Shown piece after piece: positions 51,660 through 59,533 of a stretch of DNA of 64,000 bases. Location: contig JABHVW010000001.1 of NCBI GenBank assembly GCA_018658105.1, forward strand, positions 62,001 through 126,000, written 5' to 3'. The notes below the pieces were generated by a model. It was not told where the DNA came from. It did not search any database and saw only the letters and a program-made list of their open reading frames with translations. How positions within the stretch are numbered: the first letter of the stretch is position 1; each line of letters opens with the position of its first letter. The translations under genes and the position numbers were made by a program. Origin of the DNA: Candidatus Peregrinibacteria bacterium (GTDB lineage Bacteria > Patescibacteriota > Gracilibacteria > UBA1369 > 2-02-FULL-48-14).

Positions 51660-52931
51660 ATGAAAAAGCTATTTGTAGCTCTTTTGACCTCTTCTATACT
51701 TTTTGTTCCTTTTGCAGGAGCAGATTTTAGTGATGTGAGCAGCTCACATGCAAATAGTGCTGCTGTTGATTCACTTGTGGATCAAGATATTTTGCTTGGT
51801 TATGATGATGGGACTTTTCGGCCGGAGCAGGCGGTTACGCGCGGCGAGGCCGTTAAGATTATGCTCCTTGGTATGGGCGTAGAAGTTGATGAAGAAAGTA
51901 TTGCTGGCCTTTTGTTTGAAGATGTTACTGATGAAGATTGGTTCTTTTCTTATGTGAGCACTGCGGTAAGTATGGGAATCTTGAAAGGTTATGATGATGG
52001 GACTTTTCGGCCGCATCAAACTGTGAACAGGGCTGAGGCCAACAAAATGTTAACTCTTTCTGCCGAGGTTGAAATTGAAGATAATGGCGGCGAATGGTTC
52101 ACTCCATATGAAGATTATGCAATGACATGGAATTTAGATCCTGTGCAAACAGATGGCCTGTGGCATCCAGAAGAAGAGATGAGTCGTGCGAATATTTCTG
52201 AGTTGGTTTACAGAATGCAAAATGTTCAGACTAGTGGAATTGCCTTTGAAGAAAGTACAAATTGGCAGCGCAGGCAGTTCCCTACTATTAGCATGAGTAT
52301 GAAAGTGCCATTTGGTTGGGGAACGAAATCTGATGGGGTTGGTGCCGCTTGGCTTTTAGATGAAGGGAATGGGCAGCTAAGTTTGCTTTCTCCATATGTA
52401 AATGGTGGCACGCTTTTAATGACTCGTTATTCAAATTATGAAGGCGACGATTCTACAACTTTGTTCAATAAAGTTCGCTCTGGTACGTCTGTTTCTAACT
52501 CTCAAGGGACAATAAATGGCTACCCTTCTTTGACTGTCTACACTGATGATGGCGAGAATTTTAGAGATTGGTATTTGTATGTAGACAATGGAAGTTTGGT
52601 TCATTTGCAGGGTCTGCGGGGTGAAGGGCATTATGGACCTTACCTTGAAGAGCTATTTGAAGAGATAATAAATAGTGTGAGCTTTGACGATAGTGATCTG
52701 ACTTTGGAGGAAAGTGTTGAGTCTTTGAGAAGTGCAATTCAGGTGGATGGAATTGGTACGGAGATGATGGATTTATTGAGTGATTGGGATTTGATTGAAA
52801 CGGATGCGCTTGGTGTTGGCACGGGGCCGGTTGATTATTTCTATTCCCCTTCTGCAAATATCACGGTAAAATATGAGCGCTCCTTTGATGTTATTTTAGA
52901 TATTCAAGACGGAGAAACTACTGCATTTTAA
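51660..52931 (+). CDS. Exported SLH-domain protein
   Basis: 423 residues. The signal peptide (KKLFVALLTSSILFVPFAGA) is followed by two clear SLH repeats (about 22-65 and 85-130, each with GYDDGTFRP) and a weaker third (about 140-185). The C-terminal 230 residues (FPTISMSMKVPFGWGTKSDG onward) are a beta-rich domain I cannot name. It would sit in the surface layer. It contains an exact 27-bp internal repeat (51798-51824 and 51987-52013), both copies coding GYDDGTFRP, pointing to a recent conversion or duplication. The lipoprotein gene follows by 9 bp. Confidence 0.88.
   Translation: MKKLFVALLTSSILFVPFAGADFSDVSSSHANSAAVDSLVDQDILLGYDDGTFRPEQAVTRGEAVKIMLLGMGVEVDEESIAGLLFEDVTDEDWFFSYVSTAVSMGILKGYDDGTFRPHQTVNRAEANKMLTLSAEVEIEDNGGEWFTPYEDYAMTWNLDPVQTDGLWHPEEEMSRANISELVYRMQNVQTSGIAFEESTNWQRRQFPTISMSMKVPFGWGTKSDGVGAAWLLDEGNGQLSLLSPYVNGGTLLMTRYSNYEGDDSTTLFNKVRSGTSVSNSQGTINGYPSLTVYTDDGENFRDWYLYVDNGSLVHLQGLRGEGHYGPYLEELFEEIINSVSFDDSDLTLEESVESLRSAIQVDGIGTEMMDLLSDWDLIETDALGVGTGPVDYFYSPSANITVKYERSFDVILDIQDGETTAF
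51798..52013 (+). repeat. Exact 27-bp direct repeat inside an SLH gene
   Basis: The 27 nt at 51798-51824 recur exactly at 51987-52013, 189 bp apart in the same frame. Surrounding SLH codons have diverged, so identity at third positions suggests recent gene conversion. Confidence 0.8.
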
Positions 52932-52940
52932 GCCCACATT

Positions 52941-53165
52941 ATGAAAAAGACTCTTGCACTACTTATACTTTCGTTCACGATTTTAACTGCGTGCGGCACT
53001 CCTGTTGATGGAGAGAGAGACAGATCTTTGATTGATACAATTTTGAGAGGGCCAGAAAGTCGTGCACCTGAGGTTGAAGTAGTAGAAGAGCTTGTTCCCT
53101 TTTCGAATGGGCCAAGTCAACCACCAATGACAATTGAGGAATACCAAGATTACATAGGACAATAA
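52941..53165 (+). CDS. Small lipoprotein
   Basis: 74 residues. The signal (MKKTLALLILSFTILTACG) has a good lipobox LTAC, so Cys18 would be lipidated after signal peptidase II cleavage. The mature part is short, acidic and Pro-rich (TPVDGERDRS, RAPEVEVVEELVPF). Its TAA overlaps the malic enzyme ATG as TAATG. No function is recognised; the coupling to a metabolic enzyme is unusual. Confidence 0.8.
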   Translation: MKKTLALLILSFTILTACGTPVDGERDRSLIDTILRGPESRAPEVEVVEELVPFSNGPSQPPMTIEEYQDYIGQ

Positions 53166-54295
53166 TGAGTAAATTTGACGAAGCGGCATTAGAGCTGCAC
53201 AGAGTGAATAAGGGGAAATTGGGCGTAGCTGCAAAAGTTCCCGTGAAAAATCGGGATGATTTGAGCAAAGCTTATACACCTGGTGTTGCGGCTGTTTCGC
53301 GTGCAATTGCTGAGGATAAATCACTGATGTATGAGTACACTGGCAAAGGAAATATGGTGGCGGTTGTGAGTGATGGTAGTGCCGTTTTGGGGCTTGGGAA
53401 CATAGGGCCCGAGGCTGCTTACCCCGTTATGGAAGGTAAGTCTCTTTTATTTAAAGAGTTTGCTGGGGTGGAGGCATTCCCTATTGTCTTAGACACGCAG
53501 AATAGCGATGAGATCGTGCGAATCGTGTGTGCGTTGGCTCCGGGTTTTGGTGGAATTAATTTAGAAGATATTGCGGCGCCTCGTTGTTTTGAAATTGAGG
53601 CTGAGCTGAAGCGGCGTTTGAAGATTCCGATTTTTCATGATGATCAACATGGCACTGCGATAGTTGTTTTGGCTGGGCTGATTAATGCTCTTAAAGTTGT
53701 TGGCAAAAACAAGTCTGTGAAAATTGTGATCAATGGTGCGGGAAGTGCTGGAATGGCGATTACGGATTTGCTGCATGCTTATGGCTTTAGCAATTTGACT
53801 GTGGTGGATTCACGCGGTGCGATTTATTTAGGGCGCGAAGGCTTGAATGCTAAGAAGGCTGCTGTTGCGGAATTTTCTAATCTAGAAAAACGCGAAGGTG
53901 GTCTAGATGAAATGATGAATGATTCTGATGTATTTATTGGCGTTTCAAAAGCTGGGCTCGTTTCGCAAGATATGGTTCGATCGATGAATGAAGGAGCGAT
54001 TGTTTTTGCAATGGCGAATCCTGACCCAGAAATTACTGAAGATGATGCGAAGTCTGCGGGTGCTGCCGTTGTGGCGACTGGCCGTAGCGATAGTGTTAAT
54101 CAGCTAAACAATGTTCTGGTGTTTCCTGGTTTGTTCCGTGGCGCTTTAGATGCGCGAATTGAACAGTTTGACCAAGCTATGTATGTGAGAGCTGCTGAGG
54201 CTTTGGCTGGGCTTGTAGAAAATGTTGAGGCTGAATCAATAATACCCTCACCCTTCGATGAGCAAGTGGCTGAAGTGGTTGCGGCGGCGGTTTAA
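53165..54295 (+). CDS. NAD(P)-dependent malic enzyme (MaeB-like, short form)
   Basis: 376 residues. Oxidatively decarboxylates malate to pyruvate and CO2. YTPGVAAVSRAI holds the active-site Tyr, VMEGKSLLFKEFAG the Lys, and IFHDDQHGTAIVVLAGL the Asp pair; GAGSAGMAITDLL is the dinucleotide loop and AMANPDPEITEDDA the later conserved motif. It is the short bacterial type lacking a phosphotransacetylase tail. In a reduced genome it could supply pyruvate or NAD(P)H. Coupled to the lipoprotein upstream; overlaps the HExxH gene tail-to-tail by 4 bp. Confidence 0.95.
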   Translation: MSKFDEAALELHRVNKGKLGVAAKVPVKNRDDLSKAYTPGVAAVSRAIAEDKSLMYEYTGKGNMVAVVSDGSAVLGLGNIGPEAAYPVMEGKSLLFKEFAGVEAFPIVLDTQNSDEIVRIVCALAPGFGGINLEDIAAPRCFEIEAELKRRLKIPIFHDDQHGTAIVVLAGLINALKVVGKNKSVKIVINGAGSAGMAITDLLHAYGFSNLTVVDSRGAIYLGREGLNAKKAAVAEFSNLEKREGGLDEMMNDSDVFIGVSKAGLVSQDMVRSMNEGAIVFAMANPDPEITEDDAKSAGAAVVATGRSDSVNQLNNVLVFPGLFRGALDARIEQFDQAMYVRAAEALAGLVENVEAESIIPSPFDEQVAEVVAAAV

Positions 54296-56544
54296 AGCAT
54301 GTCGTCTACACTATCTAAAGCCCATGTTATTACTCCTCTTAGGTCATTCCTTATGTCTGCTATGAATGGCTGGTTCCTTAATGAATCCAAATGCTCATGA
54401 CCGGGTAACTGTATACTTTGTATAAATTCAAAGAATCTTACGGCCAGGCTGGCTTGAAAATCTTGTGCGGCTTCGCGCCTTTCCCAATAGGTGTCGTCAA
54501 TTGTTACATTGCCCCCTTTGTCCTTCCAATATTGCTTGTCCATTCTACCTTCAGATAAAATGAAGAAAAAATTCTTTACGATTATTGCTTTGTCTTTCAA
54601 TGCAGGTTCACTATCCAAACGATCTAGAATATTTCTATCATTGTTCATGAGGGCTTTGGCCATTTCTGCTTGATCTTCATCAATTCCACCAATCATACCG
54701 TAAGTACTTGGGTGGCCTGTCGGCCTAGGATCTGAAACGTGACCCTCTTGGCCGAAGTGTTCCTCGTAATCTTCACCGTGAATAACTCCCCACTCTTCAT
54801 TTGGGAAGGCTAGCTCACCATAGCCATGATCTATGGAATGTAATAATTCATGATCAAAGGTAGCTATATCTATGTAACCCACCATTCCAGCACCCATTTG
54901 GATACCACCAGTTGAACTATGTGGATCTCCTTTTTCACCATTTAGAACCCAATTATCAAAAATATAAATGCTATTTATAGTACTCCGCGCCATGAATGTG
55001 TCTGGATATTCAGCTAGCTTTGCAGTTAATTCATCAATCTTTAGATCTAGAGTACTGATAGGGAATCTAGAGCACGTTACTAATGAGGTGTATCGCCAGG
55101 TTTCTGTTTCAATTCTGAAATTATATCTTGTTTCAAGCGCAGCTTCTTTTTCTGTGATTCCGGTTATTTCTTTTCCGTACAAACGTAATTTATCGACTGT
55201 ATCCACTGATAGATTGCTATCTTCCATCAACTGTTCTTCGAACACGAAATATTGATCAGCTGTGGTTATAAATGCCTTAAGTTTTTCAAGATATTCGGAT
55301 TCTGTGAGTTTTGGATTATGTTCCTTTTCATATTGGAAGTCGGCTAATTCTGTTTCGTTGGGACCTATCATTAAGCTCTGTATGTCTCCATCTTCATCTT
55401 CTGGTAATAGCCGAAGTGATAGCACTGGAATTTTGCCTGTGCCGTAGAAGTCTCTTTGGCCACCAGATTCTTTATATTTAAGCACACCATTGTCGTAATC
55501 GTAGTCATATGCCACGATAAGTTTGCTATCGGAATTATATTCTTCTATGTAGCTACCAGAATATTCTATTTTTTTAGCTGTATCCCCCTCTTCATTAAGA
55601 TAGTCATGTGTAAAATATGATGTGTTGTCCGGAGCGTTTGTTTCTCTAATTTTTATTTGGGATTCTTCGTCATATAGAATTCGGGTGCTTCCACTTTTGG
55701 CTAATTCTTGTTCCTCTTTTTTTAACTTTGCAAGTTCAGAGTATAACTGTCTGTATTTCTGTGGCACTTCTGATTCATTTAGATTTCCTTCATCAAATGC
55801 ATCAAATAGTTCCCAGGTTGAATCTGAATCTATATCTGGGTCTGCGAGTAGAGTTTTTCTGAATGTATAATATGTCTTTTCTGCTTTTACATGTGCTTGG
55901 CCCCATTCTTTCTTTTGTTCTATACTTGGCTCTTCATCGACTCTAAGCACAGTGTGTGGCGTGTACAAGAGTGCGACATACTTAACTGGTTTGCCTTCTA
56001 TTTGAGCCGTAAGTTCTATGCGGTTACTGCTTATCGGTATTAGCTGCGTTTGTGCAGTAATGTAAGGTGCTAAATCAACGCGAGATTGAAGATTATTTAG
56101 TGTTAGTTTGTATTTATTGAGTAGATCTTTATTTGTGCTTAAAGGTAGGACTAATGTGACTTCTTTGCCAAAAAGTGAAATCTTATGAAAGGTGGGTTCG
56201 TAGTTAATTTTTTCACCTGAATCAAAACCAATTAGTTCTTTAAAGTTGAAATAATCTTCCACTCTATTCTCTGTGAAAAGTTCTGGATACTTTGCTCTAG
56301 TGGCTTCGAATATCTCCTCTAATTCACCATTAGTAATTTGCAGATCCTCTGAATAAGCTTCTTCGTGAGCTGAAGTGTTTGGATCATTTTCTCTGTCTTG
56401 CTTTATTGAAGCTAAAATATCCCCCTTGAGTGTAGTGAGTGTTTTTGATTTCTCCTCATCCAAAAGCTCTAGTTCGTCGATGCGAAGATCGAGTGATTTT
56501 TCGATTTGCTCTTCGAAGCCCTCTATGTGCTCAGCATCACTCAT
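54292..56544 (-). CDS. Large hypothetical protein with HELLH zinc-protease-like motif
   Basis: 750 residues, acidic, with no signal peptide seen. A possible metal site HELLHSIDHG (H565, E566, H569) lies in the C-terminal third and has an Asp-rich follow-up (HGEDYEEHFGQEGH). It fits a metallopeptidase of the gluzincin/metzincin general form, but the third ligand cannot be fixed. The rest is long and mixed alpha/beta (LELLDEEKSKTLTTLKGD, LPGHEHLDSLRNQPF). Its ATG overlaps the TGA of a 47-residue coiled-coil gene, so both are coupled, and a palindrome covers the shared -10. Function is unknown. Confidence 0.65.
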   Translation of the reverse strand: MSDAEHIEGFEEQIEKSLDLRIDELELLDEEKSKTLTTLKGDILASIKQDRENDPNTSAHEEAYSEDLQITNGELEEIFEATRAKYPELFTENRVEDYFNFKELIGFDSGEKINYEPTFHKISLFGKEVTLVLPLSTNKDLLNKYKLTLNNLQSRVDLAPYITAQTQLIPISSNRIELTAQIEGKPVKYVALLYTPHTVLRVDEEPSIEQKKEWGQAHVKAEKTYYTFRKTLLADPDIDSDSTWELFDAFDEGNLNESEVPQKYRQLYSELAKLKKEEQELAKSGSTRILYDEESQIKIRETNAPDNTSYFTHDYLNEEGDTAKKIEYSGSYIEEYNSDSKLIVAYDYDYDNGVLKYKESGGQRDFYGTGKIPVLSLRLLPEDEDGDIQSLMIGPNETELADFQYEKEHNPKLTESEYLEKLKAFITTADQYFVFEEQLMEDSNLSVDTVDKLRLYGKEITGITEKEAALETRYNFRIETETWRYTSLVTCSRFPISTLDLKIDELTAKLAEYPDTFMARSTINSIYIFDNWVLNGEKGDPHSSTGGIQMGAGMVGYIDIATFDHELLHSIDHGYGELAFPNEEWGVIHGEDYEEHFGQEGHVSDPRPTGHPSTYGMIGGIDEDQAEMAKALMNNDRNILDRLDSEPALKDKAIIVKNFFFILSEGRMDKQYWKDKGGNVTIDDTYWERREAAQDFQASLAVRFFEFIQSIQLPGHEHLDSLRNQPFIADIRNDLRGVITWALDSVDDML

Positions 56545-56684
56545 AGTAGGTTTTTTAAATTTTCTTCCTCCTGTTTTCGGCTCTTTTTTTCTTGAAGCTT
56601 GCGGATTTCCCGCCTAACAAGTTTAAGAAGCTTTATTTGCTTAGCTTTTTCCTCAATTTGTGATTTGAGTTTTTCTTCTCTCAT
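56541..56684 (-). CDS. Small coiled-coil protein (47 residues) coupled to the HExxH gene
   Basis: MREEKLKSQIEEKAKQIK...KLQEKKSRKQEEENLKNLL: almost all Glu, Lys, Gln, Arg and Leu, with heptad-like leucines, so a single long coiled coil. Its TGA (56541-56543) overlaps the ATG of the 750-residue gene as ATGA. AGGAGG occurs near its end, about 20 nt before the next ATG, too far for a normal Shine-Dalgarno. A TATAAT about 20 nt upstream sits between the arms of a palindrome. It may pair with the downstream protein. Too short for most gene finders. Confidence 0.65.
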   Translation of the reverse strand: MREEKLKSQIEEKAKQIKLLKLVRREIRKLQEKKSRKQEEENLKNLL

Positions 56685-56685
56685 T

Positions 56686-56723
56686 GCCAAAGATTAATCT
56701 GTTAATTATAGCAGATTATTGGC
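56686..56723 (-). promoter_or_regulatory. Palindrome centred on the -10 of the coiled-coil/HExxH operon
   Basis: TAATCTG (56695-56701) and CAGATTA (56712-56718) flank the TATAAT (extended TGC on the minus strand), with outer arms GCCAA (56686-56690) and TTGGC (56719-56723). As an operator it would cover the -10. On the plus strand the TTGGC arm is followed by CTTTTT, so a terminator is the alternative. Confidence 0.55.
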
Positions 56724-56745
56724 TTTTTGGGTAGTGTAGGGGCTG

Positions 56746-57117
56746 TTAAGGACGAGTCGTAGAAGCCACACCAAGTTCAGTTGGCTCTGATGCTCTTTGA
56801 TGATCTCTCATGAAGTCATCGATTTCGCAATAAGCAACTGCCGCTCCAACCATTCCAACACTTAGAAGAGATGCAGCCATCAATATGGCTTCATCAGGCT
56901 TTCTTCTGATAAATCCTGTAGCATCTTTAAGAGCATTTCCAAGTGCAGCCTGAATTTGTTCTGCGTAAGTTGGCCCTGCTTCTTGCTCTGGTGTTTCGGC
57001 TGATGGATAAAGATCTACTAAGGCATGTTGATCAGTAGGAAGTGTATCTTCATCTAATAGACCAGCAAATGGGTCTTCTGAAAATACTTCTCCGATTGAT
57101 AGTGCTGGTTTTGCCAT
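56746..57117 (-). CDS. Small single-pass membrane protein, unknown function
   Basis: 123 residues. An acidic N-terminal region (FSEDPFAGLLDEDTLPTDQ), a helical middle (YAEQIQAALGNALKDATGF), and a membrane helix (AILMAASLLSVGMVGAAVAY) near residue 90. TATAAT (57126-57131) lies 8 nt before the ATG; TTGACA (57162-57167) with TAATCT 17 nt away is a second possibility. It is upstream of the coiled-coil operon on the same strand. No family recognised. Confidence 0.6.
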   Translation of the reverse strand: MAKPALSIGEVFSEDPFAGLLDEDTLPTDQHALVDLYPSAETPEQEAGPTYAEQIQAALGNALKDATGFIRRKPDEAILMAASLLSVGMVGAAVAYCEIDDFMRDHQRASEPTELGVASTTRP

Positions 57118-57242
57118 ACTTTTTTATTATAAGAGTAGAGATTAACAATTAAACTGTTTTTTGTCAATAGCTGGGCCTGCTCAATCTTGACCTCCACGGG
57201 TACTTTGTGAGAAAAAGGATAGGCAAGTAAAGAATTATTTAT

Positions 57243-57992
57243 ATGTCTGGACACAGCAAATGGAGTTCGATTAAGCACAAAAAGGGTGCTGCGGACGCGA
57301 AACGAGGGAAAGTCTTCACACTTCACGCCAAGCTTATTGCGCTTGCTGCTCGTAGTGGTGGTGATCCTAGTATGAACCCTTCTCTTAGGTCTGCTATTGA
57401 TCGTGCAAAGGGAGATAATGTGCCGAATGCGAATATTGATAGGGCGGTGAAAAAAGGAAGTGGTGCAGATAAAAATGCAGCTGCGTATGAAGAGATTACT
57501 TATGAAGGCTTTGGGCCTGATGGAAGTGTGTTTATGGTTGATTGTATTACTGACAATAAAAATAGGACTCTTACGAATGTTAGGACAATTTGGACGAAAA
57601 ATGGTGGGAATATGGGCTCTGCGGGGACTGTAGCTTGGAAGTTCGATAAGAAGGCCTTTCTACTTGTTGACGTGGCTGGAACGGATGCTGAGGAGGCTGA
57701 ACTAGCACTTATGGATAGCGGTGCAGATGATATGGCTGAAGTTGATGGTAAGTTTGAGCTTTATGCTGATCCGAAGCAATTAACTACTGTTAAAAATGCA
57801 GTTGAGGCTCTGGGTTATAAAGTTGAAAAAGATGAACTTATCTGGAAGGCGAAAGAAGACATGAAAGTGACTGATGTGGCTGTTGCGAAGAAAATCATGA
57901 AACTAATGGAAATGATCGATGAGGACGATGATGTCTCTCAAATTTCTTCGAATGTTGATTTTGATGAATCAATCTTGGCCGAACTAGGATAA
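57243..57992 (+). CDS. yebC: YebC/PmpR-family protein (TACO1-like)
   Basis: 249 residues. MSGHSKWSSIKHKKGAADAK is the family start, followed by FTLHAKLIALAARSGG, NVPNANIDRAVKKGSG and EITYEGFGPDGS. By family it is a translation factor that relieves ribosome stalling on proline stretches, or a regulator; both names are used. No Shine-Dalgarno is seen. It overlaps the DHH phosphoesterase gene tail-to-tail by 9 bp. Confidence 0.95.
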   Translation: MSGHSKWSSIKHKKGAADAKRGKVFTLHAKLIALAARSGGDPSMNPSLRSAIDRAKGDNVPNANIDRAVKKGSGADKNAAAYEEITYEGFGPDGSVFMVDCITDNKNRTLTNVRTIWTKNGGNMGSAGTVAWKFDKKAFLLVDVAGTDAEEAELALMDSGADDMAEVDGKFELYADPKQLTTVKNAVEALGYKVEKDELIWKAKEDMKVTDVAVAKKIMKLMEMIDEDDDVSQISSNVDFDESILAELG

Positions 57993-59432
57993 AACCTCTC
58001 CCACTGGCATGTTTGGGTCTGGCTTTTGTGGCTCTGTGTTTTTTGGAGCTTGGCCATCTGCATCTTGGAAGAAACGAACACTGTTTTCTTTGATTCGATT
58101 TTCTTCTGGAGTTGGTGTTGGCGTTTGCGGTGCATCTTGCCTTTGACGGAAGTCTTTTAGAAGTAGGTCTTCGCCACCTGCAGATGGTGCTGGGACGCTA
58201 GTTTGAGCTGTTGCTTCTTGTTCTGGTTTAGCGACAAGGCCTGGGAATAGTGCGCCTGAAGCTTTGATTTTTGAATCAGTTTGCACGGGTTTTCCGGCTT
58301 TTTCTGCGAGATATTGATGGATTACACTTTTTGCTAATTCTAGAGCTTCTTCCATTGTTTTATTTCTGATGCGAAAGCCGGCAGCTTTTTTGTGGCCACC
58401 TCCTCCTAGCATTTGTGCAATTTCGCTTACATCTGCAATTTTACCTGGTGCACGGAGGCTACCAGATACAAATCCTGGCTCTTTTTCTTTCATCAACATC
58501 ACAACTTCTGCGCCTGGTGCATTCCCCATTAGCTCGTCGATAATTCCGCCAGAGTCATCTGAAACTGCGCCTGTATCTTCGAGATCTTTATTGGTAATTG
58601 TCGAGTAAACCAGGTGATCTTCGTATTGGATTTTTGAAAGTACGCGGCCCCAAAGTTTGAGAGTTTCAAGGCTCTTAGTTTTGAAAATATGTTTGATAAT
58701 TTCTTGCTGACGAGCGCCACGTTCAAGTAGATCGGCTGCAACTTCGAAAGCCTCTGGGCTGGTGTTGCTGTGTTGAAAACTACCTGTGTCTGTGATGATT
58801 CCGACAAGAAGTAGTGTTGCTACATCTTCGTCGATTAGCTCTTCGCCGAACTCTTTTTCGAGCTTCAAAATTATTGGCGTGAGCATTTGGGTTGTTGCTG
58901 CAACCTTGAAATTTAAAAAGTTGTACATCCCGAATTTCCCGTTTGAAGCATGATGATCGATGTTCAAAAGTGGACCTTTTGTGAACATTTCTTTGTTATC
59001 TTCGTAAAGAGATCCAAGTTGCACAAGATCGCCAGTATCTACAGAAATGATCAGATCAAAATTGCCTGTTCCCTTTTGAATACTTAGGTCGCTACCTTTG
59101 AATTCACCATTTTTTGCTGTGACAATAATATTTATTTTGTCGTTTTCAACCTCATATTTTAGGTGATCTACATCTGCACCGCCTGTGTTTAAAGATATAA
59201 TAAAATCTTTTGAAGCAGCGAATGTTGATTTGATTTCGTGAGTAAGTGGAAGGAATTTAAGATAATCTGGAATTTCGTTTGTTGAAATAACAGTGACTAC
59301 TTTGCCAATCTTTCTGAGAGCAGACATCAGGGCAAGAGCAGAACCGATTGAGTCACCATCCGGTGAGGATGGGGTTATTAGAATGTTTTTAGCATTCCTT
59401 ATCAGTTCGAGTACTTTGTCTTCATTAATCAT
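57984..59432 (-). CDS. DHH-family phosphoesterase (NrnA-like)
   Basis: 482 residues. Motif I SSPDGDSIGSALALMSAL (DGDSIGS form) and motif III LLNIDHHASNGKFG define the DHH domain, with VGIITDTGSFQHSNTS in between, and DHHA1 has LGGGGHKKAAGF. A Pro-rich, low-complexity tail (PQTPTPTPEENRIK region) of about 90 residues ends the chain. NrnA-type enzymes hydrolyse nanoRNA, pAp or c-di-AMP-derived pApA. I start at the ATG at 59432 because TTGATA-N17-TATAAT lies just upstream; a longer frame to 59525 would span it. Distinct from RecJ at 59534. Confidence 0.88.
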   Translation of the reverse strand: MINEDKVLELIRNAKNILITPSSPDGDSIGSALALMSALRKIGKVVTVISTNEIPDYLKFLPLTHEIKSTFAASKDFIISLNTGGADVDHLKYEVENDKINIIVTAKNGEFKGSDLSIQKGTGNFDLIISVDTGDLVQLGSLYEDNKEMFTKGPLLNIDHHASNGKFGMYNFLNFKVAATTQMLTPIILKLEKEFGEELIDEDVATLLLVGIITDTGSFQHSNTSPEAFEVAADLLERGARQQEIIKHIFKTKSLETLKLWGRVLSKIQYEDHLVYSTITNKDLEDTGAVSDDSGGIIDELMGNAPGAEVVMLMKEKEPGFVSGSLRAPGKIADVSEIAQMLGGGGHKKAAGFRIRNKTMEEALELAKSVIHQYLAEKAGKPVQTDSKIKASGALFPGLVAKPEQEATAQTSVPAPSAGGEDLLLKDFRQRQDAPQTPTPTPEENRIKENSVRFFQDADGQAPKNTEPQKPDPNMPVGEVLS

Positions 59433-59441
59433 AATCCGTTT

Positions 59442-59470
59442 ATTATACCACTTTTTGGCTATTTTATCAA
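59442..59470 (-). promoter_or_regulatory. Promoter of the DHH phosphoesterase gene
   Basis: Minus strand: TTGATA (59465-59470), N17, TATAAT (59442-59447), 9 nt before the ATG at 59432. Leader of two or three bases at most. Confidence 0.75.
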
Positions 59471-59533
59471 GCTTACTAAGCTGACTTAAGTTATGCAGTT
59501 TAGCGCTTTCTACGGGGGAAATCAAGCCCTTTG

